From positions 1 to 32,794 of the forward strand of contig JAODNQ010000195.1 of NCBI GenBank assembly GCA_025464695.1: a stretch of DNA of 32,794 bases. The letters are read 5' to 3'. Origin of the DNA: Frankiales bacterium (GTDB lineage: Bacteria > Actinomycetota > Actinomycetes > Mycobacteriales > SCTD01). Positions 15,651 to 23,875 of this stretch are shown piece by piece (the first letter of the stretch is position 1; each line of letters opens with the position of its first letter). The notes beneath the pieces were generated by a model. It was given only the letters and a program-made list of their open reading frames with translations, searched no databases and had not been told where the DNA came from. The position numbers and the translations under genes are program-made.

Positions 15651-18600
15651 CTACGGGCGGGCCACCTGGAGCAGGTCGAGGCCGCCGTCGTGCACGAGGT
15701 AGCCCCGGCCGGTGCCGAGCCGGACCGGTGCTCGGCGGGGCAGCACGGCCCCCACGAGGTCGCCGTCCATGTCGACGTCGGGGCGCAGCAGCAGGCCGGT
15801 CTTGCTCTTGCGCACCGTGCTGGTCCAGTGCCCGTAGAGGGTGCGGACGGCGTCGGGGCGGCCCGCGGCGACCACGTGCAGGTCGGGCAGGCCCGCGCCC
15901 AGCAGCCCCGCCAGCGCGCCGTCGCCGTCGTCGAACCCCTCGGCGTCGTCGACCAGGAGCACGCACGGGCCCGTGCGGGAGCGCAGCGCCGCGAGCCCTG
16001 CCGACAGCTCGGCCGGCTCCAGCCACTCGTCCAGGGCGGGGCAGTCGCGCAGCGGTGACCGACGGCCGCCGGTGGCGACGACGTGGCACCCGGCAGGGGC
16101 GAGGGCCGTGGCGAACGTCCACAGCGCCGTGCTGCGGCCGCTGCGGGCTGGGCCGGCCACGAGCACGTGCTCGCCCTCGTACAGCGCCAGGACGCCCGGC
16201 TGCAGGTCGCTCTCGCGGACGCCCACCGGGATGCGCCAGGGCTCGCCGGACAGGTCCGGCGGCGGCAGCTCCGCCAGCGCCACGTCCGACGGCAGGACCC
16301 CGACCACGGTGGCCGTCGTCGAGGCGCCGGGCCAGCGCTCGACGGTCTTCGCGACCGCGCCGACGAGATCGGGCAGCGGACGGCCCACCTGCGCCTGCAG
16401 CGCCGACGGCGACACGACCATCCGCCCGGGGACCGGCTGCGGGACGTGCTTGCGGCTGAGCCCGGCGGTCGAGTAGTCGTAGGCGTCGGAGAGCCGGAAC
16501 AGCCACTTCTGCGTGGCGACCGCGGAGAAGGCCGGGGGGAAGCCGGAGGCGCGGTCGCTGGTCATGGCGAACGACAGGCCGAGCTCCGGGCCGTCGGCGA
16601 ACACGCGCGCCAGGCCGTCGATCAGGGTCTGCCCGTCGAGGTCGTCGAACTCCGCGCGCAGGGCGGGGAAGCCGTCGATGAGCACGACCGTGCGGCGGGC
16701 CAGCGCCTGCTCGCGCGGCAGGGCGCGCCGGCGGTCGAGCTCGGCCCGCAGGTGCCGCAGCAGCCGGGCCTGCCGCTCGCGGTCGCCGGCCAGCACGACG
16801 GTGCCGACGTGGGGCAGTTCCTCCAACGGCTGCAGGTCGCCGGGTCCGGCGTCGAGCACCTGCACCTCGAGCTGCTCCGGCGACAGCGCCCCGCACAGGC
16901 TGAGGCAGAGGCTGGCGAGCGTCGTCGTGGTGCCGCTGCCCGGGACGCCGTAGAGCAGCAGGTTCCCCTCGGCGAGGTCCCAGCCGAGCGGGTACTGCGT
17001 CTGCCGCCGGGGGTCGTCGGCGAGGGCGACGAACGCGACGGGCGCGGGACCGGGCTGCGGCGCGTCGGCGACCGAGGCGAGGTCGACCTCGGGGCCCAGC
17101 GCCTCCGGCCACGGGCGCCGCGGCGGCGCCAGGCCCGCGAGGGCGTTCGCCTCGACGACGGCGTCGACCAGGCGGGCGAGGTCGGTGGGGCGGCGGACGT
17201 CGTCGGGCGCGGCCCCGGTGTCGAGGTCGGGAGCGCGGGAGGTCGGGCCGAACAGGAAGGGGCTGGCGTCGACGGCGAGGTCGGACGCCTCGTCGGTGAC
17301 GCAGGTGACGAGCGCGGTCTGGATCGGCACGACCTCGCCCGGACCCAGCCGCACGAACGCGCGCCCGGGTTGCGTGCGGCCGATGGAGGCGGCGTCGCCC
17401 ACCCCGATGACGTCGCTGGAGTCGGCGCTGTCCTGCACGCGCAGGGCGATGCGCAGGTTGGTGTTCGCCTTGATGTTGTCGTTGACGGCTCCGGACGGCC
17501 GCTGCGTCGCCAGGATCAGGTGGACGCCGAGGGTCCGCCCGCGCTGGGCAATGCCGACCAGGGAGCTGACGAAGTCGGGGAGCTCGGCGGCCATGGTCGC
17601 GAACTCGTCGATGACGACGACCAGGCGCGGCATGGGCTCCGCGGCGGGGTCGTCGGCGGTGAGCGCCAGGTACTCGGGCAGGTTGTCGGCGCCCACCTGC
17701 CGCAGCTGCCGCTCGCGGTGGTGCAGCTCCGCCTCGAGGGCCAGCAGGGCGCGCTCCCCGAGCTGCTCGTCGAGGTCGGTGACCAGGCCCACTGTGTGGG
17801 GCAGGCGGGAGCAGACGTCGAAGGCCGCGCCGCCCTTGTAGTCGACGAGCACGAAGGTCAGGTGGTGCGGGTCGGTGTGGGCGGCGAGCGCGGCGACCAG
17901 GCTGCGCAGCAGCTCGCTCTTGCCGGAGCCCGTGGTGCCGCCGACGAGCCCGTGCGCGCCGTCGCGCACGAGGTCGAGCAGGAAGCGGCCCTGCTCCGTC
18001 ACCCCGAGCGGGGCGAGGGCGCCGGGGTCGCGGCCGGACCGGCGCCAGCGCGCGAGGACGTTCGGCCCGTCGACGCGGTCCAGCTCCAGCAGCGGGAGCA
18101 GCCGCACGCCCTGCGGCAGGCCGCCGCCGACGACGTGCAGCTCCGGGTCCTCGTACTGCGCGAGCGCCCGGGCGCAGTCGCGGGCGGTGTCGACGTCGAC
18201 GCCGGCCGTGAGGACGTCGCGCACGGTCTCGCCCTGCTCGACCCGGGTGACGACCGCCGTGCCGTCCTCGTCGTGCACCGACACGACGGTGGTGCAGGCG
18301 GCGGGCAGCCGGTCGGCCGTGGGGGCGAGCACGATGCCCGCGGTGCGGAGCGCCTGCTCGTCCGGCCTCGCCCCGAGGAGGGCGAAGCCGCCCGGCCTCG
18401 CGTCGTCGCGCGAGCGCCTGCCCGCCTGCAGGAGGTCGCGGGCGGGCGCGTCGCGGCCCTCGGTGAGCACGGCGCTGTCGAGGACGACCAGGACGGTGCC
18501 GCGGCCCGCGCCGCCCAGCAGCCGCCGCAGCAGGGCGTCGCTCTGCTCGCGGGCGTGCGCCAGCCAGCGCGACGCCGGGCTGCCGGGAACGCGGGTGTGC

Positions 18601-19922
18601 GGCAGCCACTTGGCCCACTCCCACTCCCGCTCGCGGCCCGGGTCGACGAAGACCCCGACGGTCAGGTCGGCCGGTCCCTGGTGCACGGCGGCCTGCAGCA
18701 GCAGCGAGCGCGCGACCGCCAGGGCCGCCGTCCGCTCGCCCACGACCCCCACGACCCCGCCGTGCGACAGGTCGACCACGACCGGCCCGGTGGGGACGCG
18801 CACCTCCTCCATGACCGCCAGGACGTCGTCGTCCAGGCCGGCCCAGGTGCTGTCGAGCGGGGGCCGCCACGGCAGGTCGGCGATCCCCGCGGACACCTGC
18901 AGGGCGTCGTCGGCGTCGGGCCGGCGCTCCCAGAGCCGCGTGCTCGGCTGCAGCGCCCGGCGCAGCACCTCCCCGACGTCGGGAGCCACCTCCTGGAGCC
19001 GGCGCCGCTCGACGACGGCCTCGCGGGCGATGCCCTGCCGCAGCCCCTCGAGCGCCGCGAGGTAGGTGCGCCGGCCCCGGCCCGCCCCGGTCTTTTCCCG
19101 CCGCTTGGCCTCGTACCAGGTGCCGACGGCGAGGAACGGCATGACGGCGCTGAAGGCGGCGTAGCGCAGCTGCCCGGTGATGGCGACCATCAGGCCGGCC
19201 ATGGCGAAGCCGCCGACGAACGTGGCGATGCCGAAGGGCGTGGCCGACGGCGGTGACGGCTTCTCGGGCACCGCCAGCTCGGCGGGCTCGGGTGGGCGTG
19301 CCGGCCGGGGCGGCCGGTTGAACGGCACCGTGCCCGCGGGGCCGGCGTGGCGGCGGGGGTCGAGCCCGTTCGGCCGGTCGTCGGTGCGGGCAGCGCGCAG
19401 CCGCAGCCCCACCGAGCCGACCTGCAGCAGCTGGTCCGGCAGGAGGCGGGCGCTGCCGCCGCGGTCGAGCAGGACGCCGTCGACGAGGGTGCCGTTGGCG
19501 GAGCCGTCGTCGGTGACGAGGACGCCGTCGAGGTCGGCGTCGAGCAGTGCGTGGCGCCGGGAGACCGTGCGGGACGGGACCACCAGCCGCGCCTCGGTGC
19601 CGCGCCCGAGGGTGCTGCGGCCGAGCGGCACGGGCAGCACCGCGCCGCAGCGCGGGCCGGCGACGACCACCAGCTCGAGGCCCGTGGTCCGCACCTCCGG
19701 GACGGGCGGGAGCGGGGGCACGACCTCGACGGTCGCGGCCTCGTGCAGCCCGCTGTCCGACAGCAGGGTCGTGGCGGGGACCGGGCGCCCGGCCACGGTG
19801 ACCTGGTCCGGGGCCGAGGTGCCGAGCACGCCGCGGACGAGGTCGGCGACGGTGCCCTCGGGGTTGCGCAGCTCGACGTCGAGCTCCTGCTCGCCGGCCG
19901 AGGAGCGGAACACGATCTGCAC
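15651..19922 (-). CDS. FHA-FtsK/SpoIIIE ATPase, type VII secretion EssC/EccC-like
   Basis: 1423 residues from GTG 19920-19922; TACCGT seven bases upstream suggests a leaderless start. Order: a ubiquitin-like N-terminus (1-70); a forkhead-associated domain (Gly106-Arg107, SRRH 121-124, NGT 143-145), which binds phosphothreonine; two membrane segments (about 230-250, 252-270); then three FtsK/SpoIIIE ATPase domains. Domain 1 is intact: Walker A GTTGSGKS 662-669 (Lys668) and Walker B LVVVIDEF (Asp772, Glu773). Domain 2 reads GVPGSGTT (992-999) and domain 3 GPARSGRS (1257-1264), with Thr and Arg in place of the Walker lysine. The N-terminal FHA resembles EssC of Firmicutes type VIIb rather than mycobacterial EccC. 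It is followed by a WXG100 gene, its likely substrate. No EccB, EccD, EccE or mycosin genes are near. Confidence 0.93.
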   Translation of the reverse strand: MQIVFRSSAGEQELDVELRNPEGTVADLVRGVLGTSAPDQVTVAGRPVPATTLLSDSGLHEAATVEVVPPLPPVPEVRTTGLELVVVAGPRCGAVLPVPLGRSTLGRGTEARLVVPSRTVSRRHALLDADLDGVLVTDDGSANGTLVDGVLLDRGGSARLLPDQLLQVGSVGLRLRAARTDDRPNGLDPRRHAGPAGTVPFNRPPRPARPPEPAELAVPEKPSPPSATPFGIATFVGGFAMAGLMVAITGQLRYAAFSAVMPFLAVGTWYEAKRREKTGAGRGRRTYLAALEGLRQGIAREAVVERRRLQEVAPDVGEVLRRALQPSTRLWERRPDADDALQVSAGIADLPWRPPLDSTWAGLDDDVLAVMEEVRVPTGPVVVDLSHGGVVGVVGERTAALAVARSLLLQAAVHQGPADLTVGVFVDPGREREWEWAKWLPHTRVPGSPASRWLAHAREQSDALLRRLLGGAGRGTVLVVLDSAVLTEGRDAPARDLLQAGRRSRDDARPGGFALLGARPDEQALRTAGIVLAPTADRLPAACTTVVSVHDEDGTAVVTRVEQGETVRDVLTAGVDVDTARDCARALAQYEDPELHVVGGGLPQGVRLLPLLELDRVDGPNVLARWRRSGRDPGALAPLGVTEQGRFLLDLVRDGAHGLVGGTTGSGKSELLRSLVAALAAHTDPHHLTFVLVDYKGGAAFDVCSRLPHTVGLVTDLDEQLGERALLALEAELHHRERQLRQVGADNLPEYLALTADDPAAEPMPRLVVVIDEFATMAAELPDFVSSLVGIAQRGRTLGVHLILATQRPSGAVNDNIKANTNLRIALRVQDSADSSDVIGVGDAASIGRTQPGRAFVRLGPGEVVPIQTALVTCVTDEASDLAVDASPFLFGPTSRAPDLDTGAAPDDVRRPTDLARLVDAVVEANALAGLAPPRRPWPEALGPEVDLASVADAPQPGPAPVAFVALADDPRRQTQYPLGWDLAEGNLLLYGVPGSGTTTTLASLCLSLCGALSPEQLEVQVLDAGPGDLQPLEELPHVGTVVLAGDRERQARLLRHLRAELDRRRALPREQALARRTVVLIDGFPALRAEFDDLDGQTLIDGLARVFADGPELGLSFAMTSDRASGFPPAFSAVATQKWLFRLSDAYDYSTAGLSRKHVPQPVPGRMVVSPSALQAQVGRPLPDLVGAVAKTVERWPGASTTATVVGVLPSDVALAELPPPDLSGEPWRIPVGVRESDLQPGVLALYEGEHVLVAGPARSGRSTALWTFATALAPAGCHVVATGGRRSPLRDCPALDEWLEPAELSAGLAALRSRTGPCVLLVDDAEGFDDGDGALAGLLGAGLPDLHVVAAGRPDAVRTLYGHWTSTVRKSKTGLLLRPDVDMDGDLVGAVLPRRAPVRLGTGRGYLVHDGGLDLLQVARP

Positions 19923-19929
19923 GAGGGCG

Positions 19930-19935
19930 ACGGTA
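19930..19935 (-). promoter_or_regulatory. candidate leaderless -10 box of the FHA-FtsK gene
   Basis: On the minus strand TACCGT, seven bases (CGCCCTC), then GTG. No Shine-Dalgarno sequence. It shares a 53-base divergent gap with the acyl-CoA synthetase promoter. Confidence 0.45.
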
Positions 19936-19963
19936 GCCGGGTGACGCCGGCCACAGGCTCGTC

Positions 19964-19969
19964 CATGAT
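19964..19969 (+). promoter_or_regulatory. candidate leaderless -10 box of the acyl-CoA synthetase
   Basis: CATGAT, six bases (CGGGGC), then ATG at 19976. GTGACG 17 bases upstream of the box (19941-19946) could serve as a weak -35. Confidence 0.45.
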
Positions 19970-19975
19970 CGGGGC

Positions 19976-21595
19976 ATGAGCACACCCTCGTACGCCGCTG
20001 GTCCCACGGACGTCCCGCTGCTGGAGGAGACGATCGGAGAGGCGCTGCGCCGAACGGCCGCCGGGCACGCAACCGGCGAGGCGCTGGTCGACGTGCCGAG
20101 CGGACGGCGGTGGACGTGGGCGCAGCTCGACGCCGCGGTCGACGACCTCGCCCGGGCGCTGCTGGACGCCGGCCTGCAGCCGGGCGACCGGCTGGGGATC
20201 TGGGCGCCGAACTCGGCGGAGTGGACGCTCACGCAGTTCGCGACCGCCCGGGTCGGCGTCGTGCTGGTGACGGTCAACCCGGCCTACCGGACCAGCGAGC
20301 TGGAGTTCGTGCTGCAGCAGTCGGGGTGCCGCTGGCTGGTGGCGGCGCCCGGGTTCAAGACCTCCGACTACCGGGCGATGGTGGCCGAGGTGCGCGACGC
20401 CTGCCCGGCGCTCGAGCGCGTGGTGTTCCTCGGCGACGACGACTGGCACCAGCTCGCGGCGGGCGGGACGGCGGACCTGGAGGGCCTGTCGCTGTCGAAC
20501 ACCGACCCGGTCAACCTGCAGTACACGAGCGGCACGACCGGGTTCCCGAAGGGCGCGACGCTGTCGCACCGCAACATCCTGAACAACGGGTACTTCGTGG
20601 GGCTGCTCTGCCGCTACACGCCGCAGGACCGGATCTGCCTGCCGGTGCCCTTCTACCACTGCTTCGGCATGGTGATGGGCAACCTCGCGGCCGTCACCCA
20701 CGGGGCCACCATGGTGATCCCGTCCCCTGCCTTCGACCCCGTCGCGACGCTGCGCGCGGTGCAGGACGAGCGCTGCACGTCGCTCTACGGCGTGCCGACG
20801 ATGTTCATCGCGGAGCTGGGCTGCGAGCGCTTCGGGGAGTTCGACCTGGGCTCGCTGCGCACCGGGATCATGGCGGGCTCGCCCTGCCCGGTCGAGGTGA
20901 TGAAGCGGGTCGTCGCCGAGATGCACATGGAGCAGGTGACCATCTGCTACGGGATGACCGAGACGTCGCCGGTGTCCTGCCAGAGCCGGGTGGACGACGA
21001 CCTGGAGCGCCGGGTGTCGACGGTCGGGACGGTGCACCCGCACCTCGAGGTCCAGGTCGTCGACCCCGACACCGGTCTCGTGGTGCCGAGGGGCCGGACG
21101 GGCGAGCTCTGCACCCGCGGGTACTCGGTGATGCTCGGGTACTGGGGCGAGCCGGACAAGACCGCGGAGGCGGTCGACGCCGACGGCTGGATGCACACGG
21201 GCGACCTCGCGGTGATGGACGACGCCGGCTACCTGAACGTCGTCGGGCGCAACAAGGACATGGTCATCCGGGGCGGCGAGAACGTGTACCCGCGCGAGAT
21301 CGAGGAGTTCCTCTACAGCCACCCCGCGATCGAGGACGTGCAGGTGGTCGGCGTCCCCGACCCGCGTCTGGGGGAGGAGCTGTGCGCGTGGGTGCGGCTC
21401 AAGCCGGGTGAGTCGCTCACGGACGAGGAGCTGCGCGCGTACTGCACCGGGCGGCTGGCGCACTACAAGGTGCCCCGCTACCTGCTCGTCACCGACGAGT
21501 TCCCGATGACCGTCACCGGCAAGGTCCAGAAGTTCCGGATGCGCGACGACGCCGTCGCGCGGCTGGGGCTCGCGGCACCGCTCGAGACGGCCTAG
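19976..21595 (+). CDS. AMP-binding acyl-CoA synthetase (FadD-like)
   Basis: 539 residues. Adenylate-forming motifs are intact: P-loop [11 protein letters not shown] (183-193), YGMTETSP (325-332), GWMHTGDL with Asp410, the hinge region [20 protein letters not shown], and the C-terminal lysine Lys516 in TVTGKVQKF. The sequence [14 protein letters not shown] matches the medium/long-chain fatty-acyl-CoA synthetase group. The expected reaction is ATP-dependent activation of a carboxylic acid to its CoA thioester; chain length cannot be read. It is divergent from the type VII ATPase and convergent with the lipoprotein gene, sharing its TAG stop bases. Nearby HMG-CoA lyase and acyl-CoA dehydrogenase suggest acyl-CoA catabolism, but they are separately transcribed. 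Confidence 0.93.
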   Translation: MSTPSYAAGPTDVPLLEETIGEALRRTAAGHATGEALVDVPSGRRWTWAQLDAAVDDLARALLDAGLQPGDRLGIWAPNSAEWTLTQFATARVGVVLVTVNPAYRTSELEFVLQQSGCRWLVAAPGFKTSDYRAMVAEVRDACPALERVVFLGDDDWHQLAAGGTADLEGLSLSNTDPVNLQYTSGTTGFPKGATLSHRNILNNGYFVGLLCRYTPQDRICLPVPFYHCFGMVMGNLAAVTHGATMVIPSPAFDPVATLRAVQDERCTSLYGVPTMFIAELGCERFGEFDLGSLRTGIMAGSPCPVEVMKRVVAEMHMEQVTICYGMTETSPVSCQSRVDDDLERRVSTVGTVHPHLEVQVVDPDTGLVVPRGRTGELCTRGYSVMLGYWGEPDKTAEAVDADGWMHTGDLAVMDDAGYLNVVGRNKDMVIRGGENVYPREIEEFLYSHPAIEDVQVVGVPDPRLGEELCAWVRLKPGESLTDEELRAYCTGRLAHYKVPRYLLVTDEFPMTVTGKVQKFRMRDDAVARLGLAAPLETA

Positions 21596-22230
21596 CCGGC
21601 AGCGGCGTCGAGCAGCCGGGCCATGCCGGCCGACACCTGCGAGGTGATCGCCTTGTCCCCGGCCACCAGCCCCAGCTGGACGGTGCGGGGACCGTCGCTG
21701 ACCTGCCCCTCGCCGGCCAGGCCCTGGGAGACGCAGGTGGTCCTCCCCGGACCGGCCGGAGTGCGCCTAAGGCCCTGGGCCTCGTTGCCGGTGCAGAACG
21801 CCGTGGCCGCGGCGGTGGCAGCAGCTCCCACGTACTCGTCGGTCCGCAGCGTGTAGGGGTCGCCGTACTCGTCCTCCAGCACGGCAGTCGTGAAGATGCA
21901 CAGCGACGAGCGCAGGGACGGGTCGACCTCGTCCGGGTGTTCGGCCTCGTGCAGCTGGAACACGAAGGGCACCGTGGTGGTGCTGCTGATCTCGGCGGCG
22001 GTGACCGGGCAGGCGTCCTCGGTCCCCGCCCCGCCCGCCGTGGGTGGCGACGAGGCCGGTGCGACCGACGACGCGCCGGCGGGTGCGGCGGCGGCGTCCG
22101 TCCCCTGCGCTGCCTGCTCCGGGTCGTCCCCAGAGGAACCGCAGCCGCACAGCAGCACGGCGGCTGCCAGCAGCACGAGGGGCCACCCGGCAGTGGCCTG
22201 CCCGGGCACCAGGCGTCTCTCGCAGCGCAT
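21592..22230 (-). CDS. hypothetical lipoprotein
   Basis: 212 residues. After [17 protein letters not shown] comes a hydrophobic core and a lipobox LLCGCG with Cys30 as the lipidated residue. A disordered Ala/Pro/Ser linker (about 35-70) precedes a folded domain with several Cys (DACPV, SSLCIF, TAFCTG, TTCVS). I do not recognise the domain; it looks like a DUF3558-like mycobacterial/actinobacterial lipoprotein in layout, but that is only an impression. It lies 79 bases after the TetR gene on the same strand. Its stop overlaps the acyl-CoA synthetase stop within CTAG. Confidence 0.75.
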   Translation of the reverse strand: MRCERRLVPGQATAGWPLVLLAAAVLLCGCGSSGDDPEQAAQGTDAAAAPAGASSVAPASSPPTAGGAGTEDACPVTAAEISSTTTVPFVFQLHEAEHPDEVDPSLRSSLCIFTTAVLEDEYGDPYTLRTDEYVGAAATAAATAFCTGNEAQGLRRTPAGPGRTTCVSQGLAGEGQVSDGPRTVQLGLVAGDKAITSQVSAGMARLLDAAAG

Positions 22231-22309
22231 GAGCCACCTTCGCGCGCGACCCGCCCCGGGCGACAGGTCCGTCAGGGCAGCGTCCTCGCCCGGACGGGCA
22301 GCGTCCCGG

Positions 22310-22855
22310 TCAGGGGCGGACGACGCGGTGCAGCGCCGCCAGCGCCATCTCCTGCAGGACCTCGCGGCGGGGCGAAGAGCTGTAGGGCGTCGAGTTCAGG
22401 AGACCGAAGGCGGCGTGCGCAGCGGTGCGGGCGTCGGCCAGGGGCAGGTCGGCCCGCAACCGGGTGAGCACCCCCACCCACACCTCGACGTAGGCCCGCT
22501 GCAGCCGGCGCACGGTCCGCGCCTGCTCCGCCGACAGGTTCGCCAGGTCGCGGTCCTGCACCCGGATGAGCTCCGGCTCCGCGACCGCGAACCGGGACTG
22601 CGCGGTGACCAGGCGCGCGAGCGCGTCCTCGTCGTCCCGTGCCTGCTGCAGCTGCTCCCGGGCGCCGGCGAGCAGGCGCTCGCTGATGCCTACGAGCAGG
22701 CAGGCCAGGACGGCGTCCTTGCTGGGGAAGTGCTTGTAGACGGCCGGGCCGCTGATGCCGACGGAGGCACCGAGGTCCTCGGTGCTGACGCCGTGGAAGC
22801 CCCGCTCGGCGAACAGGCGGGCCGCCTCGGCGAGCAGCTGTTCGCGCCGGGTCAT
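22310..22855 (-). CDS. TetR family transcriptional regulator (next to HMG-CoA lyase)
   Basis: 181 residues. The N-terminal helix-turn-helix is at about 25-44 (TEDLGASVGISGPAVYKHF) with SKDAVL after it. The C-terminal domain has the TetR_C pattern of fatty-acid and acyl-CoA regulators. It is divergent from HMG-CoA lyase, and a perfect 20-base palindrome sits in the 102-base gap (22887-22906), so it most likely represses the lyase-dehydrogenase operon and itself, released by an acyl-CoA or acid. The identity of that ligand is not shown by the sequence. The lipoprotein gene follows 79 bases downstream. Confidence 0.92.
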   Translation of the reverse strand: MTRREQLLAEAARLFAERGFHGVSTEDLGASVGISGPAVYKHFPSKDAVLACLLVGISERLLAGAREQLQQARDDEDALARLVTAQSRFAVAEPELIRVQDRDLANLSAEQARTVRRLQRAYVEVWVGVLTRLRADLPLADARTAAHAAFGLLNSTPYSSSPRREVLQEMALAALHRVVRP

Positions 22856-22886
22856 GCGTCCCCCTGGACAATCCGGTGAGTGAGCC

Positions 22887-22906
22887 CTAACCTGGGCACA
22901 GGTTAG
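22887..22906. promoter_or_regulatory. palindromic TetR operator of the HMG-CoA lyase region
   Basis: CTAACCTG (22887-22894), four bases, CAGGTTAG (22899-22906): a perfect 8-base inverted repeat. A third half-site CTAACCAG lies at 22913-22920, and the 8-base CCCTAACC occurs at both 22885 and 22911. The position between the divergent TetR and lyase starts fits control of both promoters. Confidence 0.75.
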
Positions 22907-22957
22907 CAGTCCCTAACCAGACAGCCCTGACCAGACCACGCCGGACCCGGAGGCTCG

Positions 22958-23875
22958 ATGACCCCCCTGCCCGGCCTGCCCGCACGCGTCGAGGTCTACG
23001 AGGTCGGTCCGCGCGACGGCCTGCAGAACGAGTCGGCCGTCGTGCCGGTCGAGGTCAAGGCGGAGTTCGTCCGGCGGCTCGTGGCCAGCGGCCTCCGGAC
23101 CGTCGAGCTGACGTCGTTCGTCCCGGCCGCGTGGGTCCCGCAGCTCGGCGACGCCGAGGAGCTGATGGCCCTCGTCGGGGGCGACGTCGCCCCCCGCGCA
23201 CCCGTGCTCGTCCCGAACCTGCGGGGCCTCGACCGCGCGCTCGCGAGCGGTGCCCGGGAGGTCGCGGTGTTCGCGTCGGCCACCGAGGCCTTCGCGAAGC
23301 GGAACCTGAACAGCACGGTGGCGGAGTCGCTGCAGCGGATGGCACCGGTCGTGGCCGGGGCCCGCGGGGCGGGCCTGCCGGTCCGCGGCTACGTGTCGAT
23401 GTGCTTCGGCGACCCCTGGGAGGGCGCGGTGCCGCTGGCCCAGGTGGCCGACGTCGCCGTCGCCCTGCAGGAGATGGGCTGCACCGAGATCAGCCTCGGC
23501 GACACCATCGGTGTCGGCACTCCCGGCCAGGTCGTGGCCCTGCTCGCGCTGCTCGGCGAGCGCGGCCTGCCGGTCACCGACCTCGCGGTCCACTTCCACG
23601 ACACCTACGGCCAGGCGCTCGCCAACACCCTCGTGGCGCTGCAGTGCGGCGTCTCCGTCGTCGACGCCAGCGCCGGCGGCCTCGGCGGCTGCCCGTACGC
23701 CGGCAGCGCCACCGGCAACCTGTCCACCGAGGACCTCGTGTTCCAGCTGCACGGCCTCGGCATCGAGACCGGCGTCGACCTGCCCGCGCTCGTCCGCACG
23801 TCCGTCTGGATGGCCGCTCAGCTCGGCCGTCCGTCCGCGTCCCGCACCGTGAACGCCCTGACTGTGGAGGTCTAG
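22958..23875 (+). CDS. mvaB: hydroxymethylglutaryl-CoA lyase
   Basis: 305 residues, GGAGG upstream of ATG. HMGL-like TIM-barrel motifs: VGPRDGLQNE (Arg19, Asp20, Gln23), SLGDTIGVGTPGQV, VHFHDTYGQALAN (His212, His214) and the family signature GLGGCPYA with catalytic Cys245. It cleaves HMG-CoA to acetyl-CoA and acetoacetate, the last step of leucine catabolism. First gene of an operon with the acyl-CoA dehydrogenase, which starts at the next base after its TAG. No methylcrotonyl-CoA carboxylase or methylglutaconyl-CoA hydratase is in the window. Control by the divergent TetR is likely through the palindrome at 22887-22906. Confidence 0.94.
   Translation: MTPLPGLPARVEVYEVGPRDGLQNESAVVPVEVKAEFVRRLVASGLRTVELTSFVPAAWVPQLGDAEELMALVGGDVAPRAPVLVPNLRGLDRALASGAREVAVFASATEAFAKRNLNSTVAESLQRMAPVVAGARGAGLPVRGYVSMCFGDPWEGAVPLAQVADVAVALQEMGCTEISLGDTIGVGTPGQVVALLALLGERGLPVTDLAVHFHDTYGQALANTLVALQCGVSVVDASAGGLGGCPYAGSATGNLSTEDLVFQLHGLGIETGVDLPALVRTSVWMAAQLGRPSASRTVNALTVEV

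Noticed and set aside
16083..19256. A 1057-codon plus-strand open frame antisense to the ATPase
   Set aside because: Low-complexity Val/Gly/Ala/Arg/Asp composition with no motif; it mirrors codon bias of the opposite strand.
14755..20277. A very long open frame of 1840 codons on the minus strand through the type VII region
   Set aside because: It is an Arg/Ala/Pro/Gly-rich shadow of the real ATPase in another frame, has no recognisable domain and arises from high GC at third positions.
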